Origin: Notamacropus eugenii
Taxonomy: Eukaryota; Chordata; Mammalia; Diprotodontia; Macropodidae
DNA length: 64,000 nt
NCBI RefSeq assembly: GCF_028372415.1
Contig: NC_092874.1
Location: 332,338,651 to 332,402,650 of the forward strand
Direction of reading: 5' to 3'
Positions 56,280 to 64,000 of the stretch are shown here, in pieces. Position numbers and translations under genes: made by a program. Below the pieces are notes generated by a model that was not told the origin of the DNA, searched no databases, and saw nothing but the letters and a program-made list of their open reading frames with translations. How positions within the stretch are numbered: position 1 is the stretch's first letter; the number at the start of each line of letters is the position of its first letter.

Positions 56280-57005
56280 AAATTAATTTGTTTTCAGTTT
56301 TCAACAATCACTTCCGTAAGTTTTATCAAAAAGTTTTTCTTATGAGCCTTCTTTTCAAGGAACTGTGCCTAATTACTGGAAATACAAAGATAAAAATGAG
56401 CTATCTATTTCCCTCAAGTGGCTTATATTCTTTCAGAGACATTTATAAGTATATAGAAAATGTACACTAATTTTTGGGGAGAGTGGGAAGTCTAGCAACT
56501 TTGTTGATCAAGAGCTGCTTCATGTCAATTGTGATGCTTAAAGTGAGTCTTAAAACTAGGGATTTTGAGAAGCTAAATTGAGGAGAGAGAGCATTCCAGG
56601 TATGGGTATCAGTCCAAAGGGTTAAAGAGGAGATGGTGCATCAAGTAGGAGAACAGTAAAGTTAGTTTGGTTGAACTATAGAGTATATGAGTTATGGAAT
56701 AGGACTAAAACCATAAATTGGAGATAGATTATGTAGTCTTGTATTAGATCCTAAGGGTAATGGGGGAGTTTATTGAGTAGGATAGAGACATAGTTAGACC
56801 TGTTCTTGAGGAAAATTATTTTAGCAGCCTTGTGGTGCAAAGATTCAAGAAGAGATAATTGAGGCAGAGAGACTAGTTAGAAGACTATTAAAAAAAAATC
56901 TAGTTGGGAGGTGATCAGAACCTGAACTAAGAACTGTGAATAGAAAGGGCTGAATACTAAATATGCTCTGGAGGTAGAAATAAGTAGCAGGTGTTAAAAA
57001 GAGTA
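56280..57005 (+). repeat. Ancient ~0.9-kb interspersed repeat, copy 2
   Basis: Shares the block order of 6380-7300: a 'TACAAAGATAAAAATGAGCT' lead, 'GAGAGAGAGCATTCCAGGTA', 'GATTATGTAGTCTTGTATTA' and 'GAACCTGAACTAAGAACTGT'. Diverged. Confidence 0.5.
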
Positions 57006-57059
57006 ATAACCTAAATTATAAAGACTATGTTCTGTTAAGGCTTATCTGTGAATTCTTTT

Positions 57060-58560
57060 AATTAGAATTTCATTTTCTATCTTTAGAAGTACTGGATAGT
57101 TCTGTTATTTCCTTCATTATGGCGTTTGGTTTTGGGGTTTTTTTCATACTGTCGTGTTCTTTGGGGATACTTAAGTTAATAGGTTATCTCTGTGCATCCT
57201 GTGTTCAGTGAGTTTAGTTTGTTTTGCTTGCATATAATGACCATATCTTACTGTAATGTTACTAGTTTTTGCTTCTCTTCTATGTGTTTGCGTTCCCAAT
57301 CTATTGTTCTCTCTTTTGTTTGCTTGTTAGGCTTGCTTTTGCAGATTCATATTTTTATATTCTTCTCATTTTTGTTGTGCAGGCCATTAATTCTACTCAT
57401 AATTTTCGTTTCTCTTTTGAACCACTCAAACAGCATATTGTGGTTCCATGTTCTCACATTCCACAGGATCCTCTGTTTCATTAAATGTTGCATTGTTTTC
57501 CTTTCGCTTGCTTGAACTCATTTATTAGATCTGGAGGCAGTATTTCCTTCTGTTACTGTTTTTCCTGTTAATTTACATATTTATGTTCAAGGTCTTTTGA
57601 GTTTCCTTCTTCGCGAATTATCTTTGGTAACTTCAGCCTTTTTTCTCTCCTCATTTTCATCATCACTAATTTCCTGACTCCTTTCCCTCTGTGGTTTCAT
57701 TTGAGACTAGGTCTCAGAGCCTCCCAAAGTGGACGATTCACAGTTCACTCTCTTAGGTCTTTGCCCCAACTGACTTTTGAGTGGTCAGAACTCTCTTCAG
57801 CTAGGTGTTGTGGTCTTTTCTCTTTGGTTTGATGGAGTGCTGCATTGCCCCTCACTTACTTGCTATCCTGAGCTGGTGATTTGTCCCTTTGTTCCTCAGT
57901 CCTTTGGCCTGGTACCAGCAGTTCAGAGCTTTCCAGCACTTTTCTGGGTTTCAGCCCCCAGGAGACTCATGCTTTTAAAGAATAGTGGTCAAACTGGTTA
58001 TGGAGGCTGGAACAGATGCTGGGGTCTCCATGCATTGGAAGAGGGAAAGGGAAGGCAGGAAAACTGGAGAGTAGGGATGAGTTTTGATGTAAGCGTTACC
58101 ATGTCCTGGGTTTTTGAGGGTTTGTTTGTTAGTTTTTTATCTTTTTGGATTCTGACTATCCTAGACCGTGGAACTCAAGTTGCTTTATGTTTTGCACATG
58201 GTTTCTGTTTCTAAGAGACTTGAGAGGTTATAGGGATTGGAGAAAATGTTTAGTTTACTGTCTTGTTCACATGACCAGAAATGACTATATTATGTTGAAA
58301 GAGTTTCAAAATTTGCTCATATGTTACTTAGCATTTGTTTTCTTGGTATATATCATGGGCAGAATTCCAGACTGTCCCATTTTGAAGTATGTACTTTTGA
58401 GGCCATCTTATAAAGTCCTTAACTACAAACTCCTATTTGACTTTTTCAAGCTGATTATCCATGATTCTCCTTCAGAACCAGGTTCAACCAAACTGAACTT
58501 GTTTTTCACATATAACACTCCCATCTCTCATCTACGTCTTTTCATTGGCTCTTCCCCAAG
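57060..58560 (-). mobile_element. Possible old L1/half-L1 5' region, antisense
   Basis: T-rich on the + strand with a GC-richer right part (57800-58060), like the ORF1/5' UTR arrangement of the element at 39341-42250. No alignable ORF1 motif is certain, so the call is weak. Open frames here are not supported as genes. Confidence 0.3.
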
Positions 58561-58589
58561 CCAGTAACAAATTGTCTCCTCACCCCTGC

Positions 58590-59095
58590 CTCTTAGAATC
58601 TTTTCCCTTTTCCATTGTTTTTGTTGTTTTAATTTTTTTAATAAAGCTTTTTTTTTCCCAGTCAGGAAAAATGCACCATTTCTCCTTCCAGCACTGCACC
58701 CCCCCCCCATCTATTTGAAAAAAGAGAGAAAAACAAAATTCCTACTAAGAAAAGTGTAATCAAGCAAAAAGAATTTTTTTTTTTTTTGCATTGGTCATGT
58801 TCTTCTAGACTTTCTCCTTTTCCCCCTGCAAAAAATTTGGAACTTTCTGAACTCTTGAGTCTTTTACTTCTCTCTAAAGATGTTGAATATCATGTTTCAT
58901 CATTTATGTTTTAGAATTATGTTTGATCATTATGCTGATCAGAGGTCCTAAATTTTTTAAAGTTATTTTTCATTATAATATTGGTATACTAGTCTTACTA
59001 ATAATTATATTGTCTACTAATCCTATTCATTTCACTCTGCATCATTTAATACGAGTCTTCTCAGGTTTCGTTGAAATTATCCCCTTCATCATTTC
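58590..59095 (-). mobile_element. L1 3' end, antisense, host of the younger L1
   Basis: Contains an L1 3' UTR-like A/T and C-rich stretch and 'TCATTTCACTCTGCATCATT', from the ORF2 end, up to 'CCCTTCATCATTTCTT', where the younger L1 tail begins. Confidence 0.6.
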
Positions 59096-59112
59096 TTTTT
59101 TTTTTTTTTTAT

Positions 59113-59428
59113 TTTATTTTGTAATGTTTAACAGTCACTGCCATACAATTGTGATTTTATCCCCCCCACCTACCCCCCACTCCCCCCCTCCCTCCCCACG
59201 ACTGCATACAATTCTGTATAGATTCTACATATACTTTCCTATTGAGTATATTTTCACTATAGTCATGCTATGTAGTCAGACTAAGATAAATGAAAGAAAT
59301 CGTATAACAAATCAGAACATGATACACAAACATATACACATACACAAACATGATCTGCTACAATATGTGAGTGACTTCCATATTTCTCTCTCTGAGTGTG
59401 GCAGGCATTTTGCCTTGAGATCCTCCAT

Positions 59429-59464
<36 letters not shown>

Positions 59465-59499
59465 GTAAGAAGTTCTTGTGTTATTACAAAAATCTAAGT
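59113..59499 (-). other. L1 3' UTR with internal A tract and G-rich tract
   Basis: About 36 nt after the ORF2 stop lies a 30-nt A tract (T on +, 59434-59463). A G-rich tract follows with at least five runs of three or more G on the minus strand (C runs at 59160-59198 on +). The same layout is present in the copy at 27289-27743. Confidence 0.85.
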
Positions 59500-61968
59500 C
59501 TACCAGAAAAAACTCTCACACACTGTGGTTGTTGCTGTGCATAAAGTTCTCCTGGTTCTGCTCCTTTCACTCAGCATCAGGTCATATAAGTCCTTCCAGG
59601 CCTCTCTGAAGTCTTCTTGTTCATCATTTCTTATGGCACAATAGTACTCCATTACATTCATATACCATAATTTATTCAGCCATTCCCCAATTGATGGACA
59701 TCCCCTTGACTTCCAGTTTTTGGCAACTACATAGAGTGCTGCTATAAATATTTTTGTACATGTGGGACCCTTTCCCATTTTTATGATCTCTTGGGGATAT
59801 AGTCCTAGTAGCGATATTGCTGGGTCAAAGGGTATGCACATTTTTGTAGCCCTTTGGGCATAGTTCCAAATTGCTCTCCAGAATGGTTGGATGCGCTCGC
59901 AGCTCCACCAACAATGAATTAGTGTTCCAACTTTCCCACATCCTCTCCAGCATTTATCATTTTCTTGTTCTGTCATGTTTGCCAATCTTATAGGTGTGAT
60001 GTGGTACCTCAGAGTTGTTTTGATTTGCATCTCTCTAACCAATAGTGATTTAGAGCATTTTTTCATATGATTATAGATAGCCTTAACCTCTTCCTCTGAA
60101 AATTGCCTGTTCATATCCTTTGACCATTTATCAATTGGGGAATGACTTGTATGATTATACATTTGGATCAGTTCTCTATAAATTCTAGAAATGAGGCCTT
60201 TATCCCCGAGCTTAGCTGTAAAAATTCTTTCCCAATTTACTACATCCCTCCGGATTTTGGTTGCATTGGGTTTGGTTGTGCAAAAACTTCTCAGTTTAAT
60301 GTAATCAAAGTTATCCATTTTGCATTTCATAATGCATTCTATCTCTCTTTTAGTAAAGAATTCTTCCCTTCTCCATAGATCTGATAAATACACTATTCCT
60401 TGCTTCTCCAGTTTATTCATGGTATCAATCTTTATACCTAAATCATGTACCCATTTGGACTTTATTCTTGTGTACAGTGTCAGGTATGGGTCTATGCCTA
60501 ATTTCCACCACACTGTTATCCAGTTTTCCCAGCAATTTTTGTCAAACAATGAGTTCTTATCCCAGAAGCTGGGGTCCTTGGGTTTATCAAACAGAAGGTT
60601 GCTATATTCCTTGCCTACTGCATCTTGAGTGCCAAGTCTATTCCACTTGTCTACCTCTCTGTTTCTTAGCCAATACCAAGTGGTTTTGATAATTGCTGCT
60701 TTATAGTACAGTTTGAGGTCTGGTAGCGCTAGGCCACCTTCCCAAGCATTTCTTTTCATTAGTCCCTTTGATATTCTGGACCTTTTGTTTTTCCAAATGA
60801 ATTTTGATATTATTTTGTCTAGCTCTAGAAAGTAATTGTCTGATAGTTTAATTGGTATGGCACTAAATAAGTATATTAATTTGGGTAGAATTGTCATTTT
60901 TATTATATTAGCCCGGCCTACCCATGAGCAACTAATGTTTTTCCACTTACTTAAATCTGACTTTATTTGTGCAAAAAGTGTCTTGTAATTGTGTTCATAT
61001 AATCCCTGGGTTTGTTTTGGCAGGTAGACTCCTAAGTATTTTATACTGTCTACCCTAACTTTAAATGGGATTTCTCTTTCTATCTCTTGCTGTTGGACTT
61101 TGTTGCTAATATATAGGAATGCAGTAGATTTGTGTGGGTTTATTTTGTACCCTGCAACTTTGCCAAAGTTGTTTATTAATTCTAGTAATTTTTTACTTGA
61201 ATCTCTGGGATTCTCTAGGTAAATCATCATATCATCTGCAAAGAGTGATAACTTAGTTTCTTCTTTGGCTATTTTAATTCCTTGGATATCTTTATCTTGT
61301 CTAATTGCTACAGCTAACATTTCTAGTACCATATTAAATAATAGTGGTGATAATGGACAACCTTGTTTCACCCCTGATCTTATTGGGAATGCATCTAGCT
61401 TATCCGCATTGCATATAATGCTTGCTGAAGGTTTTAGATAGATACTGCTTATTATTTTATGGAAAGTTCCCTTTATTCCTACATTCTCCAATGTTTTTAG
61501 TAGGAATGGATGTTGTATTTTTTCAAAAGCTTTTTCTGCATCTATTGAGATAATCATGTGGTTTTTGTTAGCTTTGTTGTTGATGTGATCGATAATGCTA
61601 ATAGTTTTCCTAATATTGAACCAGCCCTGTAGTCCTGGTATGAATCCTACCTGATCATAATGTATTAATCTCGTGATAAGATGCTGTATTCGTTTTGCTA
61701 GAATCTTATTTAAAATTTTTGCATCTATATTCATTAGGGAAATTGGTCTATAATTTTCTTTCTCTGTTTTGTCTCTTCCTGGTTTGGGTATCAAAACCAT
61801 ATTTGTATCATAGAAAGAATTTGGGAGGACTCCTTCTTCCCCAATTTTCAAGAATAGTGTATGTAGTATTGGAATTAACTGTTCTTTAAATGTTTGATAG
61901 AATTCACTTGTGAATCCATCTGGCCCTGGAGATTTTTTTCCTAGGGAGTTCATTGATGGCTTGTTCAA
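59500..61968 (-). pseudogene. L1 ORF2 second part: reverse transcriptase and Cys-rich C-terminus
   Basis: A long open frame (822 codons from its first Met) holding the RT and C-terminal domains of the L1 ORF2 polyprotein. It makes cDNA from L1 RNA at the nicked target in the nucleus. Visible motifs in order: [13 protein letters not shown] (RT domain 0/1), [31 protein letters not shown] (first catalytic Asp), [15 protein letters not shown] and the FADD catalytic motif ([11 protein letters not shown]). The C-terminal cysteine cluster is [18 protein letters not shown]. The real protein would continue from the frame at 63391-61904; the first Met here is not a true start. It is broken from the endonuclease half by one extra base in an A run. 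Confidence 0.93.
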
Positions 61969-63391
61969 TTTCTTTTTCTGAGATGGGGTTGTTTAAGTAA
62001 TCAACTTCCTCTTCTGTTAATCTGGGCAATTTGTATTTTTTAAAATATTCATCCATCTCATTTAGATTATCGAATTTGTGGGCATAAAGTTGGGCAAAGT
62101 AGTTTCTAATTATTGTTTTAATTTCCTCCTCATTGGAGGTGAGTTCACCCCTTTCATTTTTAATATTAGTAATTTGATTTTCTTCTTTCTTTTTTTTAAT
62201 CAGATTGACCAAAGGTTTATCAATTTTATTAGTTTTTTCATAAAACCAACTATTGGTTTTATTTATTAATTCAATAGTTTTCTTAATTTCAATTTTATTA
62301 ATCTCTCCTTTGGTTTTCAGTATTTCTAATTTGGTATTTACTTGGGGATTTTCAATTTGTTCTTTTTCTAGCTTTTTCAACTGCAAGCCTAAGTCATTGA
62401 TCTCCTCTTTCTCTATTTTATTTATGTAAGCATTCAGAGATATAAAACTTCCCCTAATAACTGCTTTTGCAGTATCCCATAAGTTTTGGTATGTTGTCTC
62501 ACTATTGTCATTCTCTCGAATGAAATTGTTGATTGTTTCTATGATTTCTTCTTTAACCCAACCCTTCTTTAGAATTAGATTATTTAGTTTCCAATTGATT
62601 TTTGGTTTCTCTTTCCATGGCCTTTTATTACATGTAATTTTTAATGCATTATGATCTGAAAAGGATGCATTGATTATCTCTACCTTTCTGCACTGGATTG
62701 TGAGATTTTTATGTCCTAGTACATGGTCAATTTTTGTAAATGTTCCATGTACCGCTGAGAAAAAAGTATATTCCTTTCTATTCCCATTTAATTTTCTCCA
62801 AAGATCTACCATATCTACCTTATCCAGAGTTTTATTTACCTCCTTAACCTCTTTCTTGTTTATTTTGAGGTTGGATTTATCGAGTTCAGAGAGGGGGAGG
62901 TTGAGGTCCCCCACTAGTATAGTTTTGCTATCAATTTCTTCCTTCAACTCCCCCAACCTCTCCTCTAAGAATCTGGATGCTCTACCACTTGGAGCATACA
63001 TGTTTAGTAATGATATTGCTTCATTGTCTATGGTGCCTTTTAGCAGGATATAGTTTCCATCCTTATCCCTTTTGATTAGATCTATTTCTGCTTTTGCTTT
63101 GTCTGAGATTAGGATTGCTACTCCTGCCTTTCTTACATGAGCTGAAGCACAATATATTCTGCTCCATCCTTTGACCTTTATCCTATGTGTATCCCCCCGT
63201 TTCAAATGTGTTTCTTGTAAGCAGCATATTGTTGGATTATGGCTTTTAATCCATTCTGCTATCTGTCTCTGTTTTATGGGAGAGTTCATTCCATTCACAT
63301 TCACAGTTATGATTACAATCTGTGTATTTCCCTCCACCCTCTTTCCCACCATTTGTGCTTTTAACTCTCCCGTCTCCCTTCCCCTCCTCAA
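61904..63391 (-). pseudogene. L1 ORF2 first part: AP-like endonuclease
   Basis: A 495-codon frame with the L1 endonuclease. Motifs in order: [10 protein letters not shown] (Asn), CLQETHL (catalytic Glu), YAPSG (Tyr), [14 protein letters not shown] (Asp/Asn pair), [10 protein letters not shown] and SDHNALK (Asp-His). All catalytic positions expected in this family are present. The start is probably a Met within the first 15 residues (MRRG... or MVGK...). The frame goes wrong after INELPRKK, where seven A (T at 61933-61939 on +) replace the six needed to continue into the RT frame. Confidence 0.92.
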
Positions 63392-63917
63392 TAGTATTCA
63401 CTTTTCTCCCCCTCCTCCTGCAGCCTTCCCCTCCTTCTTTTAGCCCCCCTCCCTTTTAGTCCCCTTTACTCTTATTGCTTCTTTCCTCCCTTTTAGCCAC
63501 CCTCCCCTTTCTTCCCCCTTCCCCTCCTACTACCTATAGAGCTAGTTAGGCTTATCTACTTAAGATTATTGTTCCCTCCTTTGAACAAATCAGATGAGAG
63601 TACCTCTCAAACAATGCTCATCTCCCTCCCCTCCTTCCCTCTACTATGGTTTTGTACTTCTTCCTGTGATATAATTTGCCATTTTCTGCTTCCCCCTTTC
63701 CACACCTCCTATTACAATCCCTTCTCATACTTAAATCATATTTTTGACATGACATCATTTACTTTATGCCCGTTCCCTCTACATATATCCCTTTTATCAT
63801 AATAGCTGCACAGTTCTCAAGATTAACAGGTATCATCTTCCCTTATAGGGAGGTAAACAGTTTGCCCTAATTGAGTAGCAAGTTTTTGTTTTTGTTTTTT
63901 CCCCTCTGTTTACCTTT
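63392..63917 (-). other. L1 inter-ORF spacer
   Basis: About 526 bp of purine-rich (minus strand) sequence between the ORF1 stop (63918-63920) and ORF2. Its ORF1-proximal part matches the sequence after ORF1 in the half-L1 element at 40354. This is long compared with the short spacer of human L1. Confidence 0.75.
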
Positions 63918-64000
63918 TTATGATTCTCTGGAGACCTGCATTTGAAGATCAAATTGTCTATTGAGTTCTGGTGTTTTGGTGAGGAAGCTCTGGAAATCCC
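63918..64000 (-). CDS. L1 ORF1 C-terminal end (partial)
   Basis: The last 26 codons of ORF1p read DFQSFLTKTPELNRQF... and stop with TAA at 63920-63918. They align with the end of the half-L1 ORF1 (DFQIFLMKRPELERKF...). This is the C-terminal RNA-binding domain tail. The rest lies beyond the window, so intactness cannot be judged. Confidence 0.9.
   Translation of the reverse strand, partial: DFQSFLTKTPELNRQFDLQMQVSRES

Larger units (their letters stand above)
59096..64000 (-). mobile_element. Near-intact L1 (LINE-1), antisense, truncated by window edge
   Basis: Minus-strand order: end of ORF1 (64000-63918), inter-ORF spacer, ORF2 (63391-59500), 3' UTR and poly(A) (T run 59097-59112 on +). 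ORF2 is open apart from one frameshift at 61933-61939. The 3' UTR has an internal 30-nt A tract and a G-rich tract. ORF1 and the 5' UTR continue past the right edge. A 5'-truncated copy of the same family is at 27274-27758. Confidence 0.95.

Noticed and set aside
57192-58567. Phe/Leu-rich frames suggesting membrane proteins
   Set aside because: T-rich sequence within probable antisense L1-type DNA; hydrophobicity is a composition artefact.
58923-59468. 181-codon + strand frame
   Set aside because: It crosses the junction of two antisense L1 elements and ends in the T run.

Overview
The window is a vertebrate nuclear locus, almost certainly from a marsupial. It is AT-rich, has GT-AG introns, and is packed with metatherian-type repeats: L1 with its half-L1 (ORF1-only) derivatives, tRNA-derived CORE-SINEs, RTE-like LINEs, L2/MIR relics, hAT MITEs and class I ERV LTRs. 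I cannot fix the species from sequence alone.

The one host protein-coding gene I can support is UBAP2 (ubiquitin-associated protein 2) on the + strand. A CpG island at about 3.8-5.1 kb holds the promoter and a probable non-coding first exon. Five coding exons follow: 28030-28128, 37571-37648, 50617-50727, 54452-54605 and 55670-55747. They join in frame to give residues 1-173, which cover a charged N-terminus, the UBA domain and the start of the RGG-rich region. The rest of the gene lies beyond the right edge.

Layout. 1-3.3 kb: an antisense, decayed gammaretrovirus-like ERV (gag-pro-pol) with a younger solo LTR inserted inside its reverse transcriptase. 3.3-5.1 kb: ERV edge, then the UBAP2 CpG island. 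5.1-28 kb (intron 1): L2, L1, half-L1 and RTE fragments plus a second solo LTR. 28-37.6 kb (intron 2): a SINE interrupted by a half-L1 tail, L2, and a hAT MITE. 37.6-50.6 kb (intron 3): a complete half-L1 element with an intact ORF1 and perfect target-site duplication, a twin-primed L1, and a possible processed pseudogene. 50.7-55.7 kb (introns 4-5): a third solo LTR and an L1 relic. 55.7-64 kb (intron 6): old repeats and a near-intact L1 whose ORF2 is broken by one base.

Nothing prokaryotic, no CRISPR array and no independent RNA gene was found. The most interesting material is the retrotransposon biology: the half-L1 element and its relation to the resident L1, the bipartite L1 3' end, an octamer-loaded LTR about 4 kb upstream of UBAP2, and paired E-box/UPR-type motifs in the UBAP2 promoter.
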